A stretch of 48,776 nucleotides of DNA, from the NCBI GenBank assembly GCA_050874585.1, contig JBNMKZ010000011.1:1-48776 (forward strand). The letters run 5' to 3'. Below the pieces are notes generated by a model. That model did not search any database. It saw only the letters and a list, made by a program, of their open reading frames with translations, and was not told the DNA's origin. This document shows positions 24,169-32,900 of this stretch, piece after piece. The stretch comes from UBA1067 sp050874585 (GTDB lineage: Bacteria > Verrucomicrobiota > Kiritimatiellia > RFP12 > UBA1067). The translations under genes were made by a program, and so were the position numbers. Numbering within the stretch: the first letter of the stretch is position 1; every line of letters begins with the position of its first letter.

Positions 24169-24627
24169 TTAGGCGACCTTGCCGAGCGCAATCAGTGCGA
24201 ACACCATCGCGAAGATGGCCACCGTCTCAATGATGCCCAGCGCGGCGAGATAGTTCGTGAAGCCCTGGTTCGTCTCGGCCTGCGCATCGCAAGCCGCCGC
24301 GCCCGCACGGCCCTGGAACACCGCAGAAAGGCCAATCGCAATGCCCGCGAAGATGCCCGCCACGAGAACCGGAACGCCCGAACCGGCGGCCACGGTGCCG
24401 ACCTTGCCGAGCATCACGAACATCAGAATCATTCCGTACAGCGTCTGGGTAATCGGCGCACCGACGAACGAGAGCAGAAGGAACGGAGCCGGCTTTCCGG
24501 CCGCATAGCACTTTTTCCACGACCCGACAGCCGCCGCCGCCGCGAATCCCGTGCCCAGCGCACTGCCCGCGCCCGACAGACCCAAGCAGGCAATTGCGCC
24601 CGCCACAATCATTGCTGCATCACTCAT
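24169..24627 (-). CDS. ntpK: V-type ATPase membrane rotor subunit K (c ring)
   Basis: 152 residues with four membrane helices in two hairpins, the duplicated V-type form. The ion-site residues of the Enterococcus hirae Na+ V-ATPase ring are all present: Thr60-Gln61 in APITQTLYG, Gln105 in SAVFQGRAGAA and Glu134 in ALGIIETVAIFAM. This predicts a sodium-coupled rather than proton-coupled enzyme. The subunit forms the rotor ring of the Vo part. The start has AAGGAG eight bases upstream. It follows subunit I in the D-I-K cluster. Confidence 0.95.
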   Translation of the reverse strand: MSDAAMIVAGAIACLGLSGAGSALGTGFAAAAAVGSWKKCYAAGKPAPFLLLSFVGAPITQTLYGMILMFVMLGKVGTVAAGSGVPVLVAGIFAGIAIGLSAVFQGRAGAAACDAQAETNQGFTNYLAALGIIETVAIFAMVFALIALGKVA

Positions 24628-24633
24628 TTTCTT

Positions 24634-24670
24634 TACTCCTTATTTGTATACAGGTGTTTTGCTTGCTTTG
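24634..24670 (-). promoter_or_regulatory. Possible internal promoter in front of ntpK
   Basis: On the minus strand TTTACA, an 18-bp spacer and TATACA precede AAGGAG and the ntpK ATG. The match is moderate and differs from the extended -10 type used elsewhere here. It could supply extra transcripts of the rotor subunit, which is needed in many copies per complex. Confidence 0.35.
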
Positions 24671-24674
24671 TAAA

Positions 24675-26318
24675 TCACTTCGCCCGCCGCCGGAAGGGTC
24701 GGAACGCATACCCCGACCACGACACGCCCTTGTGGTTCGAGAACTCAAGCGTGTTGAGACGCACGGCATGGACCAGAATCGACAGCCCAGCCATCAGCAG
24801 GTTGAGGACGTGCCCGAAGAGAAGAATCGCCACCATGCCGACCGCGTAGAGCGCCGTCACCCACCAGGCGTGTTCGCCCGCGACCAGCCCCGTCGCCATC
24901 GAGTTGAAGTTCTCCGCGACCTTGACGGACGCAAGCCCGACCGCAAACAGACGCACGTAGGAGATGATGTCACCGAGCGCCGACATGATGTTCAGCGGCA
25001 GCATCCCGAGTTCCGCACCACGCGTCTTCAGTTCGGACGGCTTCAGCGTAAAGCCGAAGACCAGCACGAGCGAAACGCCGAACACCCAGAAAATGGCCGT
25101 CGGTATCGCCGTAAAGACCCCGACAATCGAGTTCGTCACGAAATACATGAAGAGCAGGATGCCCGCCCAGCCGAATTCCGCCAGACACGAGGTGTCGTTC
25201 AGCTTGCACACGCCATTCCAGATGCGCGCCAGCATCAGGTGCGAAACGCCAATCGTGAAGCAGAGGAACATCATGTTCCGATAGCTCGGGTCGGCCAGCC
25301 ACTCCACCGTCGGCCAATGCGCACACCACGGGATGCCCGCGCCGAACCAGGTGTTGCTCAACAGTCCCCAGAGAATCGTCGCACTGGAAAACACGGTCAT
25401 GAGGATGACCCAGGAGTTCCGCCCGAACTTCCGCCACGCCCAGATGGTCGCCGCGAGGAAGATTGCACCATACCCGCCGTCGCCGACGAGCATCGCGAAA
25501 AAGAGGGAGAAATAGCACATGAACGGAACCGAGACGTCCGCCTCGGTGTACGCCGGCACGACGCCCAGCCCGTCGAACAGGGCCTTCACGGGGCGGAACA
25601 GTTTCGGCGGCTCAATGAGCGTCGGCGGAATCTCGCCCGCCTCGGGGTCGCGCAGGAGAACGCCCCACCCGGCCTTCGCGACTTCGTCTTTCAGCCGAGG
25701 CACGAGCGAGATGGGCAACCAGCCGGAAATTAGCGACACCGCCCCCTTGTTCGACAGCAATTCCCGCGCCTCCTCAAAGGCGATGCGATCGGCCAGAACC
25801 GGATAGTCGGCCAAGATTGCCCGATCGTCACCGGCGGCGATGCTCGCCGTGTCGCGACGGATGCCCGCCTCCAACTGGGCGTACTTCTCGCGCATCGCCC
25901 CAAGGCGCATCTCGGGCAACCGCTCGGGCAACTCAACAACACCCGAAAGGTCCACGCCCGCCGCACGAATCTTCTTCACCAGTTCAGGATCGAAGTCCCC
26001 ATACGGCTCATACGCCCGAATCGTCCGGCGGAGTTCGTCCGCCGCCGTCTTCTTCTCGTCCCGACTCTTGTCAAGGGCGAGGACATCCGCAACGGACATG
26101 GACCGAACTGCCGCGTCTGGCACGGTCTCCCGCGCCTTGCGAATCAGGCGGACGGCCCGCTCGGCATCGGCTGCCGCGCCCTGCGCCTGCGCAACGCCCT
26201 CACCCTGCGCGGCGGACAGGTCAAGATGCACAATGCCCAAGGCGCGCAGACGCTCCAGCGTCGCCTCGCCTTCCGATGCCACGCAGATGAGGTCGAGGTG
26301 TTTCATCCTTACGATCAT
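24675..26318 (-). CDS. ntpI: V-type ATPase subunit I (stator a subunit)
   Basis: 547 residues, shorter than many subunits I. A soluble N-terminal part (1-300) opens with MIVRMKHLDLICVASEGEA and has a coiled-coil stretch. The C-terminal membrane half has about seven segments (MCYFSLFFAMLVGDGGYGAI, ALGDIISYVRLFAVGLASVK, LFGHVLNLLMAGLSILVHAV). GDIISYVRLFAVGLA carries the conserved arginine of the ion half-channel, and HAVRLNTLEFSNH is the typical family ending. The subunit conducts ions past the c ring and anchors the stator. Its start overlaps the subunit D stop (ATGA). Confidence 0.94.
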   Translation of the reverse strand: MIVRMKHLDLICVASEGEATLERLRALGIVHLDLSAAQGEGVAQAQGAAADAERAVRLIRKARETVPDAAVRSMSVADVLALDKSRDEKKTAADELRRTIRAYEPYGDFDPELVKKIRAAGVDLSGVVELPERLPEMRLGAMREKYAQLEAGIRRDTASIAAGDDRAILADYPVLADRIAFEEARELLSNKGAVSLISGWLPISLVPRLKDEVAKAGWGVLLRDPEAGEIPPTLIEPPKLFRPVKALFDGLGVVPAYTEADVSVPFMCYFSLFFAMLVGDGGYGAIFLAATIWAWRKFGRNSWVILMTVFSSATILWGLLSNTWFGAGIPWCAHWPTVEWLADPSYRNMMFLCFTIGVSHLMLARIWNGVCKLNDTSCLAEFGWAGILLFMYFVTNSIVGVFTAIPTAIFWVFGVSLVLVFGFTLKPSELKTRGAELGMLPLNIMSALGDIISYVRLFAVGLASVKVAENFNSMATGLVAGEHAWWVTALYAVGMVAILLFGHVLNLLMAGLSILVHAVRLNTLEFSNHKGVSWSGYAFRPFRRRAK

Positions 26319-26920
26319 GCCGCATCCTCCTTTGGCGTACGGCTCTTCGCGATTTTGCCGCGTGTGACCGCCGCCGTCTGCTCATCGCCAATGGCAATCT
26401 TGATGACGCGAATCGCCTCCTTGCAGGCCGGTATCTTCACCTTCTCAAAGAGGTTCACGCGCTGCGAGGTCTTCTGGAGTTCCTCCGTGACAAGGCGACG
26501 CTGCTCCTCATAAATGGCCCGTTCGCACTGGAGCGAGAGAATCTGCGTCGTCGTCTCGACCGCCGCGTCCACCCAGGCCGGCGTCGCCCACGGGTCAACA
26601 TCCTTCACAACCGTCTCAATCGACTCGAAGGTCGGTATCGCCACCCCGGCGATATTGGCGTGCCCGGTATGCACCCCCGTCACCTTCACAAGACCCGCCA
26701 GCAGGGCCTCGTCCGTCGCGAACAGGCCGACCCATCCGTTCAGGTTCGCCCGGACGGCGCGTTCCTTCGCGCTGGTCGCATCCGCCTTGGCGGAAATGCC
26801 GGCGATTTCGCCCTGCAACTGCTGCTTTTTCAGCTGCAGCATCGGCAGGAAGCGCTGGAATCGCTTCAGCGCATCCGTCTGCGCCTTTAACTCGGTCTTC
26901 GTTAGTTTTATCTTGGCCAT
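26315..26920 (-). CDS. ntpD: V-type ATPase subunit D (central shaft)
   Basis: 201 residues, mostly two long helices, as expected for the rotating shaft. It opens with MAKIKLTKTELKAQTDALKR, has the short globular middle (HTGHANIAGVAIPTFESIE), and ends in a long helix with QKTSQRVNLFEKVKIPACKE, a family hallmark. It is the first gene of the D-I-K cluster. The catalytic A and B subunits and the peripheral stalk genes are not in this window. Its ATG is about 8 bases from TATAAT, so the message is leaderless or nearly so. Confidence 0.94.
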   Translation of the reverse strand: MAKIKLTKTELKAQTDALKRFQRFLPMLQLKKQQLQGEIAGISAKADATSAKERAVRANLNGWVGLFATDEALLAGLVKVTGVHTGHANIAGVAIPTFESIETVVKDVDPWATPAWVDAAVETTTQILSLQCERAIYEEQRRLVTEELQKTSQRVNLFEKVKIPACKEAIRVIKIAIGDEQTAAVTRGKIAKSRTPKEDAA

Positions 26921-26928
26921 CGACGACT

Positions 26929-26937
26929 ATTATATCA
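26929..26937 (-). promoter_or_regulatory. Extended -10 promoter of the V-ATPase D-I-K unit
   Basis: TGATATAAT on the minus strand, with the ntpD ATG at 26920 immediately downstream. The predicted start near 26922 leaves about two bases of leader. Confidence 0.75.
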
Positions 26938-27152
26938 TTTTTTTCGGAAAATGGACGAGGCCAAATTGCCCTCAATTTCGCGTCGCTCCCAGCAGCCCCC
27001 CCCCTCCGAAACGCGGCGGATTTGACTGCGGAAACCACGCACGAAACGCGAATCGGCGCGGCGTTTGCCCCCTTCAGCGGGCGAAAACACCGCGATACGG
27101 CGGTCTTCCCCGAACACTGGAGGGGCAGAACCCACCTATCCCAGGTCCCAAA
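26938..27152. other. Intergenic region between dus and the V-ATPase promoter
   Basis: 215 bases without a gene. It has a 6-bp-arm palindrome AAATTG-CCCT-CAATTT (26963-26978) and a run of nine C (26996-27004). A possible terminator for the argS-dus unit lies near 27084-27104. Confidence 0.55.
27084..27104 (-). terminator. Possible terminator of argS-dus
   Basis: On the minus strand ACCGC, a 6-base loop and GCGGT are followed by GTTTTC, about 50 bases after the dus stop. Short stem and short T-run, so tentative. Confidence 0.35.
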
Positions 27153-28043
27153 TCAGGCAACTTTTTCGTTCTCCGCCAGTCGTGCCGCCAGCATAAATTC
27201 AGAGACGCTTCGGGCGAGCTTGGCGACCTCCCACGCCCGATGCCAACGCGGCGAATCCTTCCAGTAGGCGACGAGTTCCTTTAGCCGTCCGAGCACAGAT
27301 GTGTCGCCGCTTAATTCCTTCTGCGAGGCCTGCGCATATCGTTCAAGATCCGACACGATGTTCGGTCGATTCCCAAGGGAACGGATGAAATCGCGTCCAA
27401 CCATGACGGGCGTTGCCCCCTCGGTCTCCCCGAGCCGGACATCTCCATTCCGTACCACGGGAATCTGACTCACTTTTACAATTTCGTCAAACGCCGCCCA
27501 ATCGCACGCGCCCTCATACATCTGCCGCGCCGTTCGGGCGTGAACCGTCAGAAAGCGGAGTGGAAAGACATTGATCAGCGGCATCAGTGCCAAAAGTTCA
27601 TCCGTCCGTTCAATCCCCAGCCGGGCCTTGATGGAGAACTTGCCCTCGCCCATGACCTCGCAGCCGACTTCCATCATCTGCCGCAGGACATCCGGCATCC
27701 GCAAAATGCCACTGCCGCGTCCCTTGTTGCGCACCATGGGGAATGGACAGCCGCAATTCAGGTCGGCTGTCTCGTAGCCTGCCGACCGAATGCGCTCAAG
27801 GCACGTGCGCAGCGCCCGAGGATCCTTGCCGATGAACTGGGGTGTCAGGCGCAGGGGTTCGCCCGCCGCGTCATTTTCGCCACGCCGCAACTCACGATCC
27901 TTCAACGGGTCAAAGCCCACATTGGCCGTGATGAAAGGCGTTACCGCCTCCGTAAACCCGCACTCCCTCAAGGCACTCGCAAAGACATGACGAAAGCACC
28001 GAATCGTCACGCCTCGCAACGGGGCCAGAATGACATCCGCCAT
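27153..28043 (-). CDS. tRNA-dihydrouridine synthase family protein
   Basis: 296 residues. The FMN-binding TIM barrel shows LAPLRGVTIRCFRHVF, PQFIGKDPRALR, DLNCGCPFPMVRNKGRGSGI with the catalytic Cys (NCGCP), FLTVHARTARQMYEGACDW, PVVRNGDV and PVMVGRDFIRSLG. These enzymes reduce specific uridines of the tRNA D-loop with NADPH. Which Dus subtype it is cannot be fixed from these motifs. It follows argS by 21 bases without a good ribosome site, so it is probably read from the argS transcript. Confidence 0.92.
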   Translation of the reverse strand: MADVILAPLRGVTIRCFRHVFASALRECGFTEAVTPFITANVGFDPLKDRELRRGENDAAGEPLRLTPQFIGKDPRALRTCLERIRSAGYETADLNCGCPFPMVRNKGRGSGILRMPDVLRQMMEVGCEVMGEGKFSIKARLGIERTDELLALMPLINVFPLRFLTVHARTARQMYEGACDWAAFDEIVKVSQIPVVRNGDVRLGETEGATPVMVGRDFIRSLGNRPNIVSDLERYAQASQKELSGDTSVLGRLKELVAYWKDSPRWHRAWEVAKLARSVSEFMLAARLAENEKVA

Positions 28044-28064
28044 GGGTCGGAATCCGGACGAGAA

Positions 28065-29732
28065 TCAGATGTGCCGCGGCGTTTCAATGCCGAGGAGTCC
28101 GAGTCCCGTGCGAAGGACGTTCCCGAAGAGGGCGCACAGCTTCAGGCGGGCATTGCGAACGGATTCCTCGCTCTTGAGAATGGGCGAATTCTGGTAGAAG
28201 CTCGAATACAGCTGCGCCGTCTGGAAAAGATAATCGGCGAGAACGCTCGGCTTGTAAGCCTCGGCGGCACGAACGACGGCCCCGGGGAACTCCAGAAGCT
28301 GAAGCGCCAACTTCTTTTCGGAAGGTGTTTCAACACGGAAGCCAAAGGATGCGAGGGACGACTCGTCAACACCGGCCTTTTCAAGGAGCGAGCAGACACG
28401 CGCATAGGCATACTGCAGGTAGGGACCCGAATTTCCCTCCAGGGCGAGGGCCTTATCCCAGTTGAAGTCAATCGCCGTCGCCGGGTCGTGCGAGAGGTCC
28501 GCGTACTTGACCGCGCCATAGCCAATCTGCTCGGCGAGTTTCTCGTCTCCGCCGCGTTCGCGGACGATCTCAAAGGCGCGGCGCTTGGCTTCCGCCAGCA
28601 GGTCGTCCAGCCGAATCAGGTTGCCCTCACGCGTCGAAATGGCCTTGCCCTGATAGCTCATCAGCCCAAACGGGACATGGACAAGTTTCGCCTTAAAGCC
28701 CAGTTTCTCCGAAATCGAGAAGAACTGCTTGAAATGAAGCTGCTGGCGATCGTCCGTCACGTAAATGATGCGCTCGGGCTGATAGTCCGCAAGACGGCTC
28801 TCGACGCAGGCGAGATCGCTCGTGGTGTAATTGTAGCCGCCATCCGACTTGCGCACGATGGCGACGCCGAGTTTTTCCGCTGACAGGTCGACGATGAGCG
28901 CACCTTCGGACTCCTTCGCCAGCCCCATCGCCTGCAACTTGGCGACAATGCCCGGCATCATCGAGTTGTAGTAGGACTCGCCGCGATAGGTGTCAAACTT
29001 GACGCCGAGTTTCGCGTACATGCGTTCGAACTCGCCAATCGAAATCTCGATAAACTTCTTCCAGAGGGCCAGGTTCTCGGCGTTGCCCTGCTGGAGCCGC
29101 ACCAGTTCCTCGCGGCAGGCGTTCTTCCAGTCCTCGCTCTCCTTCGCCTTCGCCGCCGACAGCACATAGCACTTCTCAAGGTTCGCGACGGTCAGGTTGT
29201 CGCGCTCGTCCTGCGTCAGACACTGGCGATACCCCATGATAAGGATGCCAAACTGGGTTCCCCAGTCCCCAAGATGGTTGTCGGCGATGACCTCATAGCC
29301 AAGCGAGCGGAAGATTCGGTCAATGGCGTTGCCGATGACCGTCGACCGGATGTGCCCGATGTGCATCTGCTTTGCCGCGTTCGGCGACGAGTAGTCAATG
29401 ACGATGCGCTTGCCCTTGCCGGACTGCGGGATGCCGCAGGCGGGTTTTGCCGCGAGGCCATCGAGCTGGCCGTCCAGCCAGTCGGTCGAGACCGTCAGGT
29501 TCAGGAAGCCCGGGCCCGCCACTTCGACCTTCAGCGCACCGTCGATGTTCTTCGCAACCATCTGCGCGGCATCACGCGGCTTCAGTCCCACGCGCTTCGC
29601 CACCTTGAGCGCGTCGTTGCACTGGTAGTCGCCGAAACGCGGATCGGTCGTCGGCACGACCTTGACGGACGAGAAATCCTCACCGGGAAACGCCTTTTCA
29701 AAACCCTCACGAACAATCGCTGTCAGTTCCAT
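28065..29732 (-). CDS. argS: Arginyl-tRNA synthetase
   Basis: 555 residues. The N-terminal Arg-tRNA recognition domain (1-85) is followed by the class I core with MHIGHIRST (HIGH at 124-127), SLGYEVIADNHLGDWGTQFG and the degenerate KMSKS loop AISTREGN. The C-terminal anticodon-binding helices (DALRV-type domain) end at LGLLGIETPRHI. It charges tRNA-Arg in the cytoplasm. The start is supported by AAGAGGA six bases upstream. Its promoter lies inside the 3' end of the histidine kinase gene. Confidence 0.97.
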   Translation of the reverse strand: MELTAIVREGFEKAFPGEDFSSVKVVPTTDPRFGDYQCNDALKVAKRVGLKPRDAAQMVAKNIDGALKVEVAGPGFLNLTVSTDWLDGQLDGLAAKPACGIPQSGKGKRIVIDYSSPNAAKQMHIGHIRSTVIGNAIDRIFRSLGYEVIADNHLGDWGTQFGILIMGYRQCLTQDERDNLTVANLEKCYVLSAAKAKESEDWKNACREELVRLQQGNAENLALWKKFIEISIGEFERMYAKLGVKFDTYRGESYYNSMMPGIVAKLQAMGLAKESEGALIVDLSAEKLGVAIVRKSDGGYNYTTSDLACVESRLADYQPERIIYVTDDRQQLHFKQFFSISEKLGFKAKLVHVPFGLMSYQGKAISTREGNLIRLDDLLAEAKRRAFEIVRERGGDEKLAEQIGYGAVKYADLSHDPATAIDFNWDKALALEGNSGPYLQYAYARVCSLLEKAGVDESSLASFGFRVETPSEKKLALQLLEFPGAVVRAAEAYKPSVLADYLFQTAQLYSSFYQNSPILKSEESVRNARLKLCALFGNVLRTGLGLLGIETPRHI

Positions 29733-29745
29733 ACAATCCTCTTGC

Positions 29746-30864
29746 TTATCTGCTGTTTGCGCATATTATACCATAATGGCCTTCCGCCGCAGGCAGGGTG
29801 AGCACAAACCGGCATCCCCGAGGGGCGTTCGGGCGGACGACGAGGTCGCCGCCCATGCTCTGGGCAAACTCACGGGCCGTGCAGAGCCCGATGCCAAAGC
29901 CCCCCTTCCCCGTCGTCAGCACCGATCGGGCGCGGTAATACCGATTGAAGGCCCGCCACCGCTGAAAGACCGTCATGCCCGGCCCTTCATCGACAAGCGA
30001 AAAGACGACGCGCTTCCCCTGGGTTGTGACCGTCGCTGAAACGCGTCCGTGCGGCGCGGCATATTTGAGGTCATTGCCGAGGAGATTCCAGAGAATCTGC
30101 ACGACCATCGTCTCATCGGCCCAGACGGTGTGCTCCGTGCCGCCATTGTCGAACGCGATGTCCTTTCCGTCGAACTGGTCCCGATAGTCCTCGCGAAAGA
30201 GTGCATAGGCCTCATGGTAGGCCTTTTCGAAGACGAAGGCCGTCGGAGCCGGCTTTCGTGCGCACCCGCCGCCCTTGACGAAGTCCCGAATGTTATCGAC
30301 GATGTGAATCATCCGCTCGTTGAGCGTCCGAACGGTCCGATCGTCCCGTCCGATGAGGTAGCGCATGCCGACCAGGGGCGTTGACAGGTCGTGCGCGGCG
30401 GCCGCAAGAAAGTCGTCGCGCATCTTGGCATCGCGCACAAGGAACCGCAGGCACGAGAACGTCATGAAAACAAGTACGCCGAGAACCAACGGTACGCCAA
30501 TGAAGAACAACTGCTCGTAGTCCATCTCGTCGACGGGCGGAACAAGGACGCCGCGAACCATTCCCTCGCGTTCAATCCAAACCAACTTGACCCGATTCCG
30601 ATCCGAAACGCCCCACCGTACGCCCTCAATTCGCCCGATGACGCGCCAGCCCTTCCGCTCCCGGGGAGCACAGTAGTCGAGGCGACGCTCGTCCATCGTC
30701 AGAATCTTCTTTGCCGTCTGACGGTAGGCTTGGGTAATTTCCGCCCGTTGGTTTCGGATGATTCGCGGCGCAATCTCGCGCAGAAAATAAACTCCGGCGA
30801 TGCACAGTAGCACGGCCGGAAGACAGAGGAGGAGGCAATTAGCAATTAGCCGACGACCTCTCAT
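29746..30864 (-). CDS. Membrane sensor histidine kinase, orphan
   Basis: 372 residues with two membrane segments (about 8-28 and 118-138) around a short periplasmic sensor of about 90 residues with no known domain. The phospho-acceptor is His158 in AAAHDLSTPLVGMRYL. The ATPase domain has NLLGNDLKYAAPHG (N box), VDEGPGM (G1) and GKGGFGIGLCTAREFAQSMGG (G2). No response regulator is present in the window. The ATG overlaps the stop of the ELM1-like gene (ATGA), so the two are co-translated. The last codons (HYGIICANSR) coincide with the argS promoter and its downstream sequence. Confidence 0.9.
   Translation of the reverse strand: MRGRRLIANCLLLCLPAVLLCIAGVYFLREIAPRIIRNQRAEITQAYRQTAKKILTMDERRLDYCAPRERKGWRVIGRIEGVRWGVSDRNRVKLVWIEREGMVRGVLVPPVDEMDYEQLFFIGVPLVLGVLVFMTFSCLRFLVRDAKMRDDFLAAAAHDLSTPLVGMRYLIGRDDRTVRTLNERMIHIVDNIRDFVKGGGCARKPAPTAFVFEKAYHEAYALFREDYRDQFDGKDIAFDNGGTEHTVWADETMVVQILWNLLGNDLKYAAPHGRVSATVTTQGKRVVFSLVDEGPGMTVFQRWRAFNRYYRARSVLTTGKGGFGIGLCTAREFAQSMGGDLVVRPNAPRGCRFVLTLPAAEGHYGIICANSR
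29765..29773 (-). promoter_or_regulatory. Extended -10 promoter of argS, inside the kinase gene
   Basis: TGGTATAAT followed by ATGCGC, within the last eleven codons of the histidine kinase gene. Predicted start near 29758, with a leader of about 25 bases carrying AAGAGGA. The match to the other boxes in the window is exact, so the overlap is unlikely to be chance. Confidence 0.75.
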
Positions 30865-31817
30865 GACACGAAAATGAGTTTCTTCGCCCTCTGGAACTCG
30901 TTCGTCAGGTCCACCTTTCGGTTGCCATTGACATATCCACCGGCGACCAGACCCTCCACGAAACGGCGGAACTTATGTGGGCCAGGCCGCAGGTTGTCGA
31001 GGGCGACGACCTCCGCGCTCCCGCATGTGCAGGCCTCGGAGAGCATACCCGTGGACTCAGCCGTCACGTAAAGGCGGCTCGCCAACTTGACGAACGCCGG
31101 AATCGGATTGAAATGATCCCGCGAGTAGAGAAGCTTGTAGTCCCACGGATAGGCATCGACAACCGCTTCAACGTCCGGCGGCGTACGGCGAGACGTCGTC
31201 ACCCAGAACTCGACCGGTCGCCCTTCCTGCCGATTTGCCGCGAAAATCTCGTCCAACCGCGCCTTCATCCAGTCGGCGGTCAGGCTTGAGCACTTGTTGG
31301 GTCCCCCGACGATGACGGCAACAGCCGAGGCATTCGCCTTCATCGCCGCATGGCGCTCGCGAAAGGCCTGCTCACCCGCATTGTAGAAGGCCGCGTCATT
31401 CGCGACGAGGTTCGCCGGAATTTCAATGACATTCGCCGCCGCCTTCGGGCGATCGAATGCGGGGACCATAATGCAGTCGAAGGTGGCGATGCGGTAGCCG
31501 CGTGGATAGAGGACGACACCGCACTTGACGCCCAACCGCCGCGCAAGGACTTTCGCCATGTAGAATGTACCCGACCCCGTGCCGATGACGGCCGCATAAG
31601 TGCCGCGCTCCCAGGGGAGCGTCCCCTTCGTGACCCGAACCAAGCCGGTCGTGCAGATGTTCAGATTGTCGAAGAGATAGGAAAGCGCCTTCGCAAATCC
31701 GCTCCGAAAATGGATTTCAACGAGATCAAAGTCAAACCCAAGCGCACGGGCGAACGCCTTCGACTGGTTTTCGTGCCCCGCCTTGCCATCCGTCAGAATC
31801 AGAATCTTACCCTTCAT
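30861..31817 (-). CDS. ELM1/GtrOC1-family putative glycosyltransferase
   Basis: 318 residues from the ATG at 31817, which overlaps the DHH gene stop (ATGA); the frame is open to 31874 but that part lies inside the DHH gene. Family features: KILILTDGKAGHENQSKAFA at the start, VIGTGSGTFYMAKVLARRLG, AVIVGGPNKCSSL, and VTAESTGMLSEACTCGSAEV near the end. This resembles the ELM1 group (once called mitochondrial fission proteins), seen in bacteria as a GT-B-like fold in envelope glycan clusters. The substrate is unknown. It lies between a DHH phosphoesterase and the histidine kinase with overlaps on both sides. Confidence 0.78.
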   Translation of the reverse strand: MKGKILILTDGKAGHENQSKAFARALGFDFDLVEIHFRSGFAKALSYLFDNLNICTTGLVRVTKGTLPWERGTYAAVIGTGSGTFYMAKVLARRLGVKCGVVLYPRGYRIATFDCIMVPAFDRPKAAANVIEIPANLVANDAAFYNAGEQAFRERHAAMKANASAVAVIVGGPNKCSSLTADWMKARLDEIFAANRQEGRPVEFWVTTSRRTPPDVEAVVDAYPWDYKLLYSRDHFNPIPAFVKLASRLYVTAESTGMLSEACTCGSAEVVALDNLRPGPHKFRRFVEGLVAGGYVNGNRKVDLTNEFQRAKKLIFVS

Positions 31818-32863
31818 TTCTTCTCCATGGCAGTTTTCAGATTGAGGTCGGCCATGCGAATCGTCTTGCGGCACTGGCTCTTGAGCAAGTCCTTGACCGC
31901 CGCACGCATCATGCGCTTGGCTGGACCCATCCCCGCCTTAATCGTGCAGCCGGAGGCCCGCCGATGTCCACCGCCGCCGAACTTGCCGGCCAAAATCGTC
32001 GCATCCCAGTCACCTCGTGTGCGGATTGAGCAACGCGTTTCATGCGTTCGGTCGGGAATCTGGTAGAAGAACAACGCAATCTCATTGCGCGTCACGGAAC
32101 GCGGAATCTCGATGATGTCCTCAGCTTCCGCCTTTGTGCCGCGCACGGAACGGAAGTCGTCCCTCGTCAGCGTCACCTCCGCCACCTTCCGGTTCTTCCA
32201 GATGTGTAGCGATCGCCACGCCAACCGCTTAAGTTCAATCGCCTTGCGCGAAAAATTGCCATAGAGCAAATCGTTGATGTAGGCGGTGCGAACCTTGTAC
32301 TTGAGGATGTCGCCGGCCGCCCGCATCGTGCTCGGACGGGTTGAGTCGTAGGCGAAGCGGCCTGAATCCGTAATCATCGCAACCCAAAGCGCCTCGGCAA
32401 TTGCCGTATCAAGCTTCCACTCCATCCACTTGGCAAACCGCCAGACGAGTTCGCCCGCACTTGATGCCGTGGCATCAACAATTGAGGCTCGGCCAAAGCT
32501 CCCGTCGTTCGTCACATGATGGTCGATGCAGACCACTGGCAACTTTTCCGCAAAGGGACGGACCTCAGGTGGCAACCGATCGACTCCGCCGCAGTCCACG
32601 GCAATGAAGAGATCGAACTTCTGCCGCCGCAATTTGCGAACGGGTATGAGATTCTCAACGCCCGTCAAGAAACCCGGCTTCCCCAATGCGTTTACATCGG
32701 CCGTGGCAAAAGCCTGATATCCCGCATTGCACAGGAGACGCGAAAGCGCAATCATGGACCCGAGCGAGTCCCCATCCGGGCTCAAATGGCCGGAGATGAG
32801 AATGCGCTTTGCACCTTCAATGCACTTTCGAACGGCAATGTAATTTTCTCTGTTTTCTCGCAT
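31814..32863 (-). CDS. DHH-family phosphoesterase (NrnA-like)
   Basis: 349 residues. DHH motifs in order: ISGHLSPDGDSLGSMIAL, FIAVDCGGVDRLP, VCIDHHVTND and AMITDSGRFAYDSTRPST, then the DHHA1 domain ending FGGGGHRRASGCTIKAG. Such enzymes degrade nano-RNA or pAp (NrnA) and related short phosphodiesters with Mn2+. Which substrate is used here cannot be told. It is the first gene of a three-gene overlapping operon and its ATG lies 9 bases from the -10 box. Confidence 0.92.
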   Translation of the reverse strand: MRENRENYIAVRKCIEGAKRILISGHLSPDGDSLGSMIALSRLLCNAGYQAFATADVNALGKPGFLTGVENLIPVRKLRRQKFDLFIAVDCGGVDRLPPEVRPFAEKLPVVCIDHHVTNDGSFGRASIVDATASSAGELVWRFAKWMEWKLDTAIAEALWVAMITDSGRFAYDSTRPSTMRAAGDILKYKVRTAYINDLLYGNFSRKAIELKRLAWRSLHIWKNRKVAEVTLTRDDFRSVRGTKAEAEDIIEIPRSVTRNEIALFFYQIPDRTHETRCSIRTRGDWDATILAGKFGGGGHRRASGCTIKAGMGPAKRMMRAAVKDLLKSQCRKTIRMADLNLKTAMEKK

Positions 32864-32872
32864 TGGGTTTGA

Positions 32873-32881
32873 ATTATATCA
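32873..32881 (-). promoter_or_regulatory. Extended -10 promoter of the DHH-ELM1-kinase operon
   Basis: TGATATAAT followed by TCAAACCCA and the ATG at 32863. The predicted start near 32866 leaves about 2-3 bases of leader. Confidence 0.75.
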
Positions 32882-32900
32882 TAAATCAAGGCTTCTCGCC

